Shown here one piece after another: positions 43,099-52,884 of a stretch of 64,000 nt of DNA; positions within the stretch are counted from its first letter, which is position 1; every line of letters starts with the position of its first letter. The notes under the pieces are model-generated. The model was not told the DNA's origin, ran no database searches, and saw nothing but the letters and a program-made list of their open reading frames with translations. Source of the stretch: Gemmatimonadota bacterium (lineage in GTDB: Bacteria; Gemmatimonadota; Gemmatimonadetes; Longimicrobiales; Gaopeijiaceae); NCBI GenBank assembly GCA_022571515.1, contig JACZXQ010000003.1, positions 87,001 to 151,000 on the forward strand, given 5' to 3'. Both the position numbers and the translations under genes were made by a program.

Positions 43099-43820
43099 TG
43101 GAGTTTGCCGAACAGGCTCAGGAGCCGGAGCTTCCATACTCTCCACACGGCTTCGCGCATGATGGCCTTGGACATCTTGGACTCGCCGCTCTGCCGCTCC
43201 GTGAATACGATCGGAATCTCGACGAGCGAAAAACCCCGGCGCCACGCGCGGTATTTCAGCTCGATCTGGAACGCGTATCCGTTGGACTCGATCCGATCGA
43301 GGTCGATCGCCTCCAAGACCTCCCGCCGCCACAGATTGAAGCCACCTGTAACGTCTCGGATCGGAAGTCCCGTGATCGTGCGCGCGTACCAACTGCCAAA
43401 GAGGCTGATGAGCAGGCGGCTCATCGGCCAGTTCACCACGTTGACCCGCCCACCCACGTAGCGGCTGCCTAGGACGACGGGGAACTCCGTCGCCTTCTCG
43501 ATGAGCGCAGGAAGCCTGTCGGGGGGATGCGAGAAGTCGGCGTCCATCTCGCAGATGAGGCTGTACTCACGCTCGAGGCCCCACTTGAACCCCGCAAGAT
43601 AGGCCCTGCCGAGCCCATGCTTTCCCTTACGCCTGAGGACGTACACACGCTCGTCGTCTCGGGCTAGATCCTCCGCCATCGCTCCGGTCCCGTCCGGTGA
43701 GTTGTCGTCCACCACCAGGACATGGATGTCGGGCCCTTGGGACAGGACCGCAGATACGATGCCGACGATGTTTTCGGCCTCGTTGAACGTGGGGATGATG
43801 ACCAGCGTACCGTCGGACAC
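43095..43820 (-). CDS. Polyprenol-phosphate mannosyltransferase-like GT2 glycosyltransferase
   Basis: About 241 residues from the GTG at 43820, without C-terminal membrane helices. The GT-A fold shows TLVIIPTFNEAENI, VLVVDDNSPDGTG, RKGKHGLGRAYLAGF and the DXD-containing EMDADFSHPP, then GGFNLWRREVL. This is the bacterial Dpm1-like family, which loads a sugar from GDP/UDP onto polyprenyl phosphate at the membrane. GGGAG precedes; it starts 1 base after the preceding stop. Confidence 0.87.
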   Translation of the reverse strand: MSDGTLVIIPTFNEAENIVGIVSAVLSQGPDIHVLVVDDNSPDGTGAMAEDLARDDERVYVLRRKGKHGLGRAYLAGFKWGLEREYSLICEMDADFSHPPDRLPALIEKATEFPVVLGSRYVGGRVNVVNWPMSRLLISLFGSWYARTITGLPIRDVTGGFNLWRREVLEAIDLDRIESNGYAFQIELKYRAWRRGFSLVEIPIVFTERQSGESKMSKAIMREAVWRVWKLRLLSLFGKLQ

Positions 43821-43821
43821 G

Positions 43822-44760
43822 TCAGTCGCTCCCGGCCCGTACGGCGGGACTCTCGACCGCATGGAGCGCTGCGAAGATACCGGCGGGGACCACCTCGACC
43901 ACCGTAGTCCAGATTCGAGCGATAACGGCCAACACGGTGGCGGCCTCGATGCTCATTGCAGGGGTGAGAAATCCGATGATGGCAGCCTCGCGGACGCCTA
44001 CGCCCGCCGGTGCGAAAAACGCCAAGTACCCCGCGACGTAACCGGCGGCGAAAGCAGGTCCCATTTGAATGAACGGCGCAAAATCTCCAAAACTCAGGTA
44101 AAGTAACCAAAAGGCCGTAGCGTACACGGCCCAGTTCAACGTATAGAAGGCGAGCCAGCGCAGTCCGAACGTGGACCGCCGCTGGAGCCGCGCGGGAGCT
44201 TCCTCGCCGGTGACTCGGAACCAAAGAGCCAACAGACGGCCGAATACGGCCGGCGTGAACACTCCGAGCGCCAAGACCGAGACGACCATGACCCCCACCC
44301 ATCCCACGGTGCGCCACTCCTCGTTGGGACCGAAGAACGCACCGAGCCCCAGCACTGTGGCTCCGATGAGCGCGAATCCCTGGCCGAGCACCGCCGCGCC
44401 AGTCGCAATCCTGGCCGAGACGCCCTCTTTTTTCGCCAACAGAGCCAGGCCAGCGATCTGCCACACCTTGCCCGGCACGTAGCGCCCCATGTTCGCGACC
44501 ATGAACAGCCTGACCGCACGCCACATCGGGATTTCCGGGCCGCCGAGATCCGCGACCATACGGCCCCACAGGACCGCCGACATGAAGTAGCCGAGGAGAA
44601 GCACCAGGATCGACCCCGTTAGCACCAGCAGGTTCGGACGCCACTGCTCGAGGCTGGACTCACCCAAATCGCTGAGGCTCACCCCGAGGCGGTCGATGAT
44701 GAACCACGTGACCATCACGGTGAGCCCGAGCTGGAGCAGGCGGATCCCCGCCTTCTTCAT
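43822..44760 (-). CDS. LPG-synthase-TM/UPF0104 family flippase-like membrane protein
   Basis: 312 residues from ATG 44760, with about eight membrane helices. Family signature words are GRYVPGKVWQIAGLALLA, GYVAGYLAFFAPAGVGVREAAIIGFL and IARIWTTVVEVVPAGIFA. These resemble the integral domain of MprF (lysyl-PG flippase) and the AglD/UPF0104 proteins often encoded beside glycosyltransferases. Inferred role: lipid or lipid-linked sugar translocation in this glycan operon. Confidence 0.82.
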   Translation of the reverse strand: MKKAGIRLLQLGLTVMVTWFIIDRLGVSLSDLGESSLEQWRPNLLVLTGSILVLLLGYFMSAVLWGRMVADLGGPEIPMWRAVRLFMVANMGRYVPGKVWQIAGLALLAKKEGVSARIATGAAVLGQGFALIGATVLGLGAFFGPNEEWRTVGWVGVMVVSVLALGVFTPAVFGRLLALWFRVTGEEAPARLQRRSTFGLRWLAFYTLNWAVYATAFWLLYLSFGDFAPFIQMGPAFAAGYVAGYLAFFAPAGVGVREAAIIGFLTPAMSIEAATVLAVIARIWTTVVEVVPAGIFAALHAVESPAVRAGSD

Positions 44761-44761
44761 G

Positions 44762-47296
44762 CTAGCCTTCCCCTTCGGATGGCGGCTGCCGTCCACGCAC
44801 GTAGGAGACCACGGCCACCCCGAGCACCATCAGCAAGCTCAGCACCGTCACCCATAGACCCGCGCGGAGCTGGCCCGACGCGTAGTACACGGACACCGTG
44901 CTCTCTCCCGCGGGAACGGGAATCGCCCGCAGCGTGTGGTTGGCCCGCAGAACCGGCGCGTCCTGGCCGTTCACCCGGGCGTGCCACGCGGGAAACCAGT
45001 TGTCGGCGATCACCAACAGCGAAGGGCGATCCGCCCGCACCACGAGCTCCTGCTCGTTGATCCCGCGCGAGATCCACTCCACCTCGCCGTCGACGGGCCC
45101 AGCGACCAGCGCAGTCGGTGGTGGCTCCGGGAGCACGACCTGATTCACCGGGTCGAAGTCCTCGCTCAGGATGAACGGCACGGCTTCTTCATCGGGGAGG
45201 ACCACGACCTCGGCCACCAGGCGGGCACGCGGAAGGGCGGTAAACGAGTAGACGGTCTCGTACGGTTGGCCCTGGAGGGTCGTCTGGCTGACCAGCTGGA
45301 GATTCTCCACAGTCGCGGGCGGCATTACCTCCTCCAGCCGCCCGAAGCGCCCGTGCTCGGGCCAGATGAGGTAACCCACGTTCAAGATGCGCAGAACGTT
45401 GGTGCTGAGTATCAGATGCGTGGGAATTCCCCCTCCCACCATTCCAATCAATTCGCGGTAGCGCGCCAGGTCGTTGGGGTGGTGACCGCCGGCCAACTCG
45501 AGGCCGAACTGACCGGGCGTCACATCCTGACCAGGTCCGAACCTTCCGCCGAGCGAGAGCAGCCTGAACGGCTGCTCCTGGGCCTGGCGATCCAGGATGG
45601 CTTGAACGTTGGGGTCGGGTGTCCCGAGGCGCGCGAAGTCCATCGTCTGAATGAACGGGGCGTCGATACGCACCAGATCGACCAAGACCAGGACGCCGAG
45701 AGCCGCGACCAGCACCATTGGCGATAACAACCCGGCACGGTGCGCCCACACGGCGCCCATGGCCGCGCCACACAGGGCCGTCACCACGAAGCAGCCCCGC
45801 ACGATGAACGGCGTCAGAGTTTGGAGCGCCTGTGCACGGTCGGGTGGCATGTTCGAGTACAGCACAGTGGCCCATGCCGATGTCAGGGCACCCCCGGCAG
45901 CCATAACCGTGAGAGCCGCGAGGAGGCCCACACAAATCCACATGTAGCGCATGGGGAGCCGCCAGGTGTCGCCCTGGCCCGAGCGAACCAGTTCCAGCAC
46001 CCGGTCCACGCCGAACGCCATGAGCGTAGTCGCCGCGAAGCCGAACAGGAATATGGCCTGCGAGGGCGCCCGGAAAAGCGAGATGCCGGGCACGACCTCG
46101 TAGAAGATGCGCCACACAGGGGTGTGCTGGCCCAGCGCGAAGAGCAGCGCCACCCCACCCATTCCCACAAGAAAGAGGCGGAGGCCCTTCCTGGGCGCAC
46201 CGAAGAACGAGAGCCCTGCCAGGAGGAGCACAACCGCACCTACATACTCGTGGTTGAACTTGATCGGGTTACGCCCCCAGTACGTGCCCTGGGCCCACGC
46301 CGCGCTTCCCCCGGAGTTCCCGACGAACTCAGGCACAACCAGGCTCATGACCTCTTCCGGGTGGAGCGACCACGAACTGGAGTAGGCGACGCCGCTCTCG
46401 TCGGAGGCCCGCACCGTAGTGGCGGTCCGCCGCGAGTGTTCGGTGACGTAGTCCACCGCCGGAAGCAGCTGAACCCCACCGATCCCCGCACCGACGACCG
46501 CCGCGGCCAGGAACGCCCCGAAGCGGGTCGCCGCCTGCCGCACCCCTGACTGGCCATCGCCGCCGCCGCGGCCTCGCCCGATCTGAACGCAACGGAAGGC
46601 CGCGTACACGCCCACCGCTCCGAACAGGAAGTAGGCCATCTGGAAATGCGTGGTCAGGATGATCAGCCCAACGACCAGCGAGATCCCGGCGAGGGGCAGG
46701 AACGAGCGCCGCACGAGGGCCGACTCGGTCACCCAGAACATCAGGGGTGCGAGAGCCGTCACGAAGATTCGCCCGTCGGCACCAGGATAGACCAGCGTGA
46801 CCATGAAGGGAGCCAGCAGGTAGGCGAGGCCGGCCAGGAGGGCCGCCGCCCTGGAGCGTCCGAGCGCCCGCGTCCAGCCGAACATGAAGAGCCCCGCCAG
46901 GAACACATGCAGCACGAGCTTCCAGCCCAGGGCGCGGTACGTGGACATGACCAGCAGGAGAAGCACGCTCGGCGGATAGAGTGAGTCCCCACCCGCAAGC
47001 GACTCGAGGAACGGAGTGCCCCCCAGGATGATCGGGTTCCAAAGCGGAAAGGTGCCTTGCTTGAGCGCAGTGGCGTAGAACTCACGCGCCATGTAGCCCA
47101 GGCCCAACGTGTCCTGGCCGACGAGCATCGCGTCGGAGAACACGAACGAGCGGAACAGAAAGAGGGTGACCACGCCGTAGAGCACGGGTGGCACCCAACG
47201 GGGAATCTCCGGGCCGGTCGTGGCCCCAGCCGGGGACTCATGCGCGACAGGGGACGCGGCCGCCTCTTCCCTGCCCTTCTTCCCACCGCGCGCCAT
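44762..47296 (-). CDS. YfhO-like multi-pass membrane protein
   Basis: 844 residues with roughly 12-14 membrane helices. The opening loop DTLGLGYMAREFYATALKQGTFPLWNPIILGGTPFLESLAGG and the large extracytoplasmic part before the final helix (LRILNVGYLIWP, DEEAVPFILSEDF, LLVIADNWFPAWHARVNGQDAPVLRANH) are typical of YfhO proteins, GT-C-like enzymes required for glycosylation of lipoteichoic acid or other surface polymers. It presumably uses the polyprenyl-phosphate sugar made by the downstream GT2. Confidence 0.82.
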   Translation of the reverse strand: MARGGKKGREEAAASPVAHESPAGATTGPEIPRWVPPVLYGVVTLFLFRSFVFSDAMLVGQDTLGLGYMAREFYATALKQGTFPLWNPIILGGTPFLESLAGGDSLYPPSVLLLLVMSTYRALGWKLVLHVFLAGLFMFGWTRALGRSRAAALLAGLAYLLAPFMVTLVYPGADGRIFVTALAPLMFWVTESALVRRSFLPLAGISLVVGLIILTTHFQMAYFLFGAVGVYAAFRCVQIGRGRGGGDGQSGVRQAATRFGAFLAAAVVGAGIGGVQLLPAVDYVTEHSRRTATTVRASDESGVAYSSSWSLHPEEVMSLVVPEFVGNSGGSAAWAQGTYWGRNPIKFNHEYVGAVVLLLAGLSFFGAPRKGLRLFLVGMGGVALLFALGQHTPVWRIFYEVVPGISLFRAPSQAIFLFGFAATTLMAFGVDRVLELVRSGQGDTWRLPMRYMWICVGLLAALTVMAAGGALTSAWATVLYSNMPPDRAQALQTLTPFIVRGCFVVTALCGAAMGAVWAHRAGLLSPMVLVAALGVLVLVDLVRIDAPFIQTMDFARLGTPDPNVQAILDRQAQEQPFRLLSLGGRFGPGQDVTPGQFGLELAGGHHPNDLARYRELIGMVGGGIPTHLILSTNVLRILNVGYLIWPEHGRFGRLEEVMPPATVENLQLVSQTTLQGQPYETVYSFTALPRARLVAEVVVLPDEEAVPFILSEDFDPVNQVVLPEPPPTALVAGPVDGEVEWISRGINEQELVVRADRPSLLVIADNWFPAWHARVNGQDAPVLRANHTLRAIPVPAGESTVSVYYASGQLRAGLWVTVLSLLMVLGVAVVSYVRGRQPPSEGEG

Positions 47297-47299
47297 CCT

Positions 47300-48418
47300 C
47301 TATGCTGCCTCCCGCCGGTGTCCATCCAGAACCGCCTGGTAGATCTCCAGATGCCGGTCGGTGAGGCGGGCGTTGCTCCAGTGGTTCACCACCCGTTCGC
47401 GCGCGCGCGCGCCTACCGCATCGAGGTCATCCCGCACGAGAAGTCCGATCACGGCGTGGGCCAGCGCCGTAGGATTCGCAGGCTCGAAAAGTGCGCCGAC
47501 GGTATCGTCCACGATTTCCGGAAGGCCGCCGACCCTGGAAGCCGCCACGGGAAGTTCGCACGACATGGCCTCCAGTGCCGCGATCGAGGTGGCTTCCATG
47601 AGCGACGGGAAGACGGCCACACGTCCCGAGCAGAGGAGGCCCGGCATCTCGCTATTGGGGCGAGCGCCCAGGAACCGGATTCTGTCCGCCATGTCGAGGC
47701 TTCGGGCAAGCTCCTCCAGCTTGGTGCGCTCGGGCCCGTCTCCAATGATCACCGCCTCGGCATCGACCTGCTCGACAATGAGCGGCATGGCGCGCACGAA
47801 GAACTCCACGCCGTTCTTCTCGTAAAGCCTACGCGGCACGATGATGCGCGCCCGATCTCCCTGGACCATCGACGGCGCCGTGCGCTGGAAGAGCGAGGTT
47901 TCGACGCCGTTGGGGAGTGCCTCCACGCTGACGCCTGGCGCGATGCCCTCCGCAACGCCGGCGATTTCCTGGCTGGCGGCCAGATTGTAGTCCGTCCACT
48001 CGATGAGTTTCTGGAAGATGGGCCGCCAGAAACGGCTCTCGGCCCGCTTGAGGAAGTGCGACGTATGCCAGGTGGCCACCAGCGGGGTGTCCGCCGCCCT
48101 CTTGGCCACGTAGCCCGGTAACACCGACTGCATGGCCTGCGCATGGATCACGTCGGCACTCCGTGCCAGCTGGCTCAGACGGGGCGTGGAAAGCGCGGCA
48201 TGGAGCGTCCATCCCAAAGGATTCCGCGCCGGCAACCACGTTCGCCATACGTCGATGCCGTCGAGTATTTCCCGCTCGGGAAGCCCCCGTATCGAACGGG
48301 ACGTGACCACGCTGACCCGGTGCCCGCGCTCCACAAGCGCCCGGCACAAGTAGTAGACATGGCTCTCGAGACCGCCCACCTCGGGCGGAAAGTAGACGCA
48401 GTGCATCAGAATGTTCAC
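47300..48418 (-). CDS. GT4 family glycosyltransferase
   Basis: 372 residues of GT-B fold: N-terminal CVYFPPEVGGLESHVYYLCRALVERGHRV, the hinge PNGVETSLF, the donor-site stretch ILVxx-like RIIVPRRLYEKNGVEFFVRAMP, VIIGDGPERTKLEEL and the E-x7-E motif in FPSLMEATSIAALEAMSCELPVAAS. It adds a sugar from a nucleotide donor to a surface glycan. GTG start overlaps the wecB stop by 4 bases. Confidence 0.9.
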   Translation of the reverse strand: MNILMHCVYFPPEVGGLESHVYYLCRALVERGHRVSVVTSRSIRGLPEREILDGIDVWRTWLPARNPLGWTLHAALSTPRLSQLARSADVIHAQAMQSVLPGYVAKRAADTPLVATWHTSHFLKRAESRFWRPIFQKLIEWTDYNLAASQEIAGVAEGIAPGVSVEALPNGVETSLFQRTAPSMVQGDRARIIVPRRLYEKNGVEFFVRAMPLIVEQVDAEAVIIGDGPERTKLEELARSLDMADRIRFLGARPNSEMPGLLCSGRVAVFPSLMEATSIAALEAMSCELPVAASRVGGLPEIVDDTVGALFEPANPTALAHAVIGLLVRDDLDAVGARARERVVNHWSNARLTDRHLEIYQAVLDGHRREAA

Positions 48419-49578
48419 GGGGCCTCCCAGTCCGTGGTGGACCGGGCCACGCTCAGCAATCTTGCGATGATGATGTCGGCGATGCGCTCGCCGGCGCGGC
48501 CGTCTCCGTAAGGGTTCGGGGCGTCGTCCCTGGCTCCATCGGCCGCGAGGAGGCGCGAGGCCTCGCTGATGATCCTCGTTGGCTCCGTGCCGACCAGGCA
48601 GGCCACGCCCGCCTCGATGCCCTCCGGCCTCTCTGTGACCTCGCGCAGCACCAGCACAGGCGTGCCGAACGTGGGAGCTTCCTCCTGGATGCCGCCCGAG
48701 TCCGTCAGGATGAGCGACGAGTGCCGGAGCGCGGCCACCAGGTCCGCGTAACCGAGTGGATCGATCAGGTGGACACGTGCGTGCCCGGACAGAATCTCAC
48801 GCGCCGGCTCCAGGACGTTCGGATTCGGATGCACCGGGTAGACGATCTCGACGTCCGGATGGGCGTCGGCGATCTCCAAGACCGCCCGGAATACCCGCCG
48901 CAGTGGCTCCCCGAACGACTCCCGCCGGTGCGCCGTGAGCAACACCATCCGCCGGTCGCCCGCAATCACGTCTGCCAGAGTCGGGTCGCACACCGGCCGT
49001 CCCCGCTCCGCTACGGTCCGCAATGCGTCCACCACCGTGTTTCCCGTCAGGTGAACCGTCTCTTCCGAGACGCCTTCGGCTAGGAGGTTCTCTCTCGCGT
49101 GCCGCGTAGGCGCAAAGTGGTGGTCGGCGATCACGTCGCAACAATGCCGGAAGATTTCCTCCGGGAACGGCGCGCGTTTGTCCTTCGTCCGAAGCCCCGC
49201 CTCCACATGACCCACCCGCACATCCTCGAAGTAGCCCACAAGGGAGCCGAAGAACACGGTGGCGGTGTCTCCCTGCACCAGCAAGACGTCGGGGCGGTAG
49301 TCGGTCACCACCTCTCGCAGGCCGTCCAAGCAGGCATGCGCGACGTCATAAAGGCTCTGGCCGTCCCGCATGATCCCGAGGTCGTACTCGGGCACCATCC
49401 CGAACATGTCCAGCACCTGGTCGACGAGATCGGTGTGCTGCCCTGTGAGCGCCAAGCGAGAGTCCACTCGGCCGTCGCTCCTCAGAGCGTCGAGCACCGG
49501 CGCCATCTTGATGGCCTCCGGGCGGGTGCCTACCACGACCAGCACCCGGCGGAGGTGTCCGTCGGCGGGCTCGCCCAC
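48415..49578 (-). CDS. wecB: UDP-N-acetylglucosamine 2-epimerase (non-hydrolysing)
   Basis: 387 residues from the GTG at 49578, which overlaps the preceding stop as TAGTG; the frame is open upstream but the family starts at RVLVVVGTRPEAIKMAPV. Conserved segments: LTGQHTDLVDQVLDMF, VQGDTATVFFGSLVGYFEDVRVGHVEAGLRT, PFPEEIFRHCCDVIADHHFAPT, LTAHRRESFGEPL and LTDSGGIQEEAPTFGTPVLVLREVTERPEGI. It makes UDP-ManNAc for surface polysaccharide. Confidence 0.93.
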   Translation of the reverse strand: MGEPADGHLRRVLVVVGTRPEAIKMAPVLDALRSDGRVDSRLALTGQHTDLVDQVLDMFGMVPEYDLGIMRDGQSLYDVAHACLDGLREVVTDYRPDVLLVQGDTATVFFGSLVGYFEDVRVGHVEAGLRTKDKRAPFPEEIFRHCCDVIADHHFAPTRHARENLLAEGVSEETVHLTGNTVVDALRTVAERGRPVCDPTLADVIAGDRRMVLLTAHRRESFGEPLRRVFRAVLEIADAHPDVEIVYPVHPNPNVLEPAREILSGHARVHLIDPLGYADLVAALRHSSLILTDSGGIQEEAPTFGTPVLVLREVTERPEGIEAGVACLVGTEPTRIISEASRLLAADGARDDAPNPYGDGRAGERIADIIIARLLSVARSTTDWEAP

Positions 49579-50564
49579 TACTCGCTCTGCTTCCTGAGCG
49601 AGTCCAGCTCGTCGCGCACGCCGGCCACCATCTCGGCCAGCAGCCCGATCCCAACCAACAAAAAGCCCAGCGTCTCCAGCAGCATGACCAGGTAGAGAAG
49701 AGGACGGAAGCCCTGCCCTTCCACAAAGCGGAAGTAGAACGCCACACCCGCAACGGCCAGCCCGGATGCGATGAGCCCCACCCCGGCAGAGCCGAACAAG
49801 AGGAGCGGCTTCCGAGAGAAAAACAGCAGAAACCACACCGCCATCATGTCCATCAGGCCGACGGCGACGCGGACCGGCCCGCGGTACTTGGACGTGCCCG
49901 ACCTCCTGGGGTACAGCTCCACGTCGATCTCCGCGACGCTGTGCCCGCGGGCGTGCGCCAATACCACGAAGAAGCGGTGCCAGTCATGACGAAGGTGGAG
50001 GTTGGTCAGGATCGAACGGCGGAACGCCTTCATGGAGTTGAGGTCCGAGACCGGAACGCGGAAGATCCGCCGCGAGAGCGCGTTGTAGATGCCGGAGACG
50101 GCCTTCTTGTCGTAGGCGCCCACCTTGCGGCCCGTGACCATGTCCCACCCCTCCTCGAGCTTCTCCAGAAAACGCGGGATGTCCGCCGGAAGATGCTGGA
50201 GGTCGGCGTCGAATAGAATCAGGTACTCGCGCTCGGTGGCGTGAGCGGCCGTAATCATCGCCTCCGTCTTGCCCAAGTTGGTCCGGTGGCTGAGCACCCG
50301 CAGGTTGCTCCACCCCATGCCCTCCCGGCGTGCAACTTCGGCGGTGCCGTCGGACGAACCGTCGTCCACCAGGATCACCTCGCCGTCCAGGTCGAAGCGC
50401 TCGAACACCTCCCGGAGTTCCCTGATCAGGTCAGGCACCACGGGCGCCTCGTTGAAGGCCGGGATCACCACCGCGAAATCGTGCCGAATCTTCAAGTGCG
50501 AAACTGCACCCTCCGCAGGCCGGTCACCGGTCGCTCCGGCGGACTCCAGGACGGTCTCATCCAT
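49578..50564 (-). CDS. GT2 glycosyltransferase with two C-terminal membrane helices
   Basis: 328 residues. Soluble GT-A domain: FAVVIPAFNEAPVVPDLI, VILVDDGSSDGTAEVA, NLGKTEAMITAA, ILFDADLQHLPADI. Two C-terminal helices (LLLFGSAGVGLIASGLAVAGVAFYF and LLYLVMLLETLGFLLVGIGLLAEMV) place it with ArnC/GtrB-like polyprenyl-phosphate glycosyltransferases. It starts 6 bases after rpoN and begins the polysaccharide half of the operon. Confidence 0.88.
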   Translation of the reverse strand: MDETVLESAGATGDRPAEGAVSHLKIRHDFAVVIPAFNEAPVVPDLIRELREVFERFDLDGEVILVDDGSSDGTAEVARREGMGWSNLRVLSHRTNLGKTEAMITAAHATEREYLILFDADLQHLPADIPRFLEKLEEGWDMVTGRKVGAYDKKAVSGIYNALSRRIFRVPVSDLNSMKAFRRSILTNLHLRHDWHRFFVVLAHARGHSVAEIDVELYPRRSGTSKYRGPVRVAVGLMDMMAVWFLLFFSRKPLLLFGSAGVGLIASGLAVAGVAFYFRFVEGQGFRPLLYLVMLLETLGFLLVGIGLLAEMVAGVRDELDSLRKQSE

Positions 50565-50570
50565 CGCGTA

Positions 50571-52073
50571 TCAGACCCGCCTCCGCATGCGAGCCGGGAG
50601 GATGCCGAGTTGATCGCGGTACTTCGCCACGGTACGGCGCGCGATCTTGATCCCGTCCGACTTCAGGAACTCCACGACGGCCTGGTCGGTGAGCGGCTTC
50701 GATGTGTTCTCGTCTTCGACCAGCTTCTGGATCTTGTCGCGTACGCCGCGTGCCGAGATGTCCTCGCCGGATGTGGTGGACAGCCCGCTCGAGAAGAAGA
50801 ACTTGAGCGAATACACGCCCCTCGGCGTTTGCACGAACTTCTCGTTGGTCACGCGTGAGACGGTGGACTCGTGCATCTCGATATGGTCGGCGACCTCGCG
50901 TAAGGTGAGTGGCCTCAGATGCTGCACTCCCCGTTCGAAGAACTCGAACTGACGGTCCACGATGAAGTTCATGACCTTGAGCATCGTCTGCCGGCGCTGC
51001 TCGATCGCCTGGATCATCCAGTTGGCCGAGTTGAGCTTCTTGGCGATGAACTCCTTGTTTTCGCCCGTGAACTTGTTCTTGTCCTGGGCGACCTCGCGGT
51101 AGGCTCGGGAGAGCCTGAGTCGGGGGAGATTCGTATCGTTCGCGAAGACCATGTACTCGCCGTCGATTTTCTCGACGATCAGGTCCGGGATGACATACCG
51201 CTCAGGGTCGGCCGAGTGCCTCAGTCCTGGCTTGGGATCGAGCTTTGCGATCTCGTCCGCGGCATCCTGAACGTCCTTCGGTCTCACCCCGAGGGTTTTC
51301 GCCACATCAGCCCACCGGTGGTTGATGAGATCTTCGAAGTGGTCCGAGACGATCCGGTAAGTGAGCGAGTCCTCCTTGTCGAGGAGCAGGAGTTGGATGA
51401 GGATGGACTCCTGGAGGTCTCGGGCCCCCACGCCCGGCGGGTCGAACCGTTGAATCGCTCTTAGCAAGGCCTCGGCCTCGGGCATCTCGTAAGGCCTGAA
51501 AACCTCCTCGACCTCCTCGAGCGCAAGGAGCCGTTCCTTTTCGTCTTCGATCACCCCGATCTCGGTGCGCGCTTCATTCCGAAGCTCTCGCACCCAGGGA
51601 TTGATGCCTCCCAGCACCTCGTCGAGTGTGCAGGTGAGCGCCCCCTCGTCGCTCACGTTACCGATGATCTCCTCGCCCAACCTCATCTCACGCTCAACGA
51701 GGTCGAGGAGCCGCAGCTGGTCCTGAAGATGGTCCCGTAGATCGTGGGTCTCGACCGCAGTGGGCTGGAAATACTCGCGCTGCTCGAATTGCTCACGTCG
51801 GCCTCCGACGTCGAAGCCGTCGAGCAGGATCTCCTCCCAGTCGATCTCGCCATCCGATTCTTCTTTCCCTTCCTCCTCGACCTGCACATCCTCATCGAGG
51901 TCCTCCTCCGACATCTCCAGGAAGGGATTTCCTTCGAGCTCGATCTTCAGATGCTGCTGAAGGTCGAGCAGCGGCATGTAGAGCAACTCCATCGCCTGGT
52001 ACAGGCGAGGATTGATCCTCATCTCCTGCTTGAGCTGTTGACTCTGGAAGAGCCGGAGGCCAAAGCTACTCAT
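50571..52073 (-). CDS. rpoN: RNA polymerase sigma-54 factor
   Basis: 500 residues with the region order of sigma-54: the Gln/Leu-rich region I (LRLFQSQQLKQEMRINPRLYQAMELLYMPLLDLQQHL), the acidic region II (EEDLDEDVQVEEEGKEESDGEIDWEE), the core-binding region III, the helix-turn-helix LTLREVADHIEMHESTVSRVTNEKFVQTPRG and the RpoN box ARRTVAKYRDQL. It directs transcription from -24/-12 promoters with an AAA+ activator. The lptB-rpoN adjacency is conserved in proteobacteria. Confidence 0.97.
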   Translation of the reverse strand: MSSFGLRLFQSQQLKQEMRINPRLYQAMELLYMPLLDLQQHLKIELEGNPFLEMSEEDLDEDVQVEEEGKEESDGEIDWEEILLDGFDVGGRREQFEQREYFQPTAVETHDLRDHLQDQLRLLDLVEREMRLGEEIIGNVSDEGALTCTLDEVLGGINPWVRELRNEARTEIGVIEDEKERLLALEEVEEVFRPYEMPEAEALLRAIQRFDPPGVGARDLQESILIQLLLLDKEDSLTYRIVSDHFEDLINHRWADVAKTLGVRPKDVQDAADEIAKLDPKPGLRHSADPERYVIPDLIVEKIDGEYMVFANDTNLPRLRLSRAYREVAQDKNKFTGENKEFIAKKLNSANWMIQAIEQRRQTMLKVMNFIVDRQFEFFERGVQHLRPLTLREVADHIEMHESTVSRVTNEKFVQTPRGVYSLKFFFSSGLSTTSGEDISARGVRDKIQKLVEDENTSKPLTDQAVVEFLKSDGIKIARRTVAKYRDQLGILPARMRRRV

Positions 52074-52083
52074 CGAGTGGGGG

Positions 52084-52884
52084 TCAGGCGTCGGGCGCAG
52101 CCACCACGGCCGGGGATTCAGCCCCTGCCGACGGCTTGGTGTACCGGCTGCGCATCCGCGCGGTGAGCGTAGGCCCTAAGTAAATCTCGGCCACGTCATC
52201 GTTCCACACCAGTTCCGAGACACTACCCCTAACCCGAATCTTGCCCTCGTACATGATGTAGGCGCGGTCCACGATCTCCAGCGTTTGCTCAACATTGTGG
52301 TCCGATATGATCACTCCGATCCCTCGATCCTTGAGGGAGGCGACGATCACCTGGATGTCGTGGACCGCAATCGGATCGATGCCCGCAAAGGGCTCGTCGA
52401 GCAGCATGAACTTGGGCTGCTGCACCAGCGCGCGGGTGATCTCCAGCCGGCGCCGTTCGCCCCCGGAGAGGCTGTATGCCTTGTTTCTTCGAAGGTGGGC
52501 GATACCCAACTCCTCCAGCAACTCCTCCAAGCGGGCCGCCGCGTCGGCCTTGGAAAGCTTGAGCGTCTCGAGGATCGCCTTGATGTTGTCTTCGACCGAT
52601 AGCTTCCGGAACACGGATGGCTCCTGGGCTAGATAACCAACGCCCTTCCGTGCCCGCATGAACATGGGCACGTCCGTGAGCTCCTCGGCATCGAGGAAAA
52701 CTCTTCCATCCTCGGGCGGAATCAGGCCCACGATCATGTAGAACGTGGTGGTCTTGCCCGCTCCATTCGGGCCGAGCAGGCCCACGATCTCACCCTGCGA
52801 GACGGAGATTTCAACGTCGTCGACCACACGCCGCTTGCTATAGCTCTTGGTAAGACCAACGGCGTATAGGCGGCTTTCGCTCAT
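52084..52884 (-). CDS. lptB: LPS export ABC transporter ATP-binding protein
   Basis: 266 residues: Walker [10 protein letters not shown]-loop [17 protein letters not shown], signature [11 protein letters not shown], Walker [17 protein letters not shown] and switch His SDHNVEQTL. LptB powers LPS extraction by LptFG, whose genes are not in this window. It overlaps the lptA stop by 1 base (TGATG). The tail of about 25 residues past the usual end is Ala/Pro-rich. Confidence 0.96.
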   Translation of the reverse strand: MSESRLYAVGLTKSYSKRRVVDDVEISVSQGEIVGLLGPNGAGKTTTFYMIVGLIPPEDGRVFLDAEELTDVPMFMRARKGVGYLAQEPSVFRKLSVEDNIKAILETLKLSKADAAARLEELLEELGIAHLRRNKAYSLSGGERRRLEITRALVQQPKFMLLDEPFAGIDPIAVHDIQVIVASLKDRGIGVIISDHNVEQTLEIVDRAYIMYEGKIRVRGSVSELVWNDDVAEIYLGPTLTARMRSRYTKPSAGAESPAVVAAPDA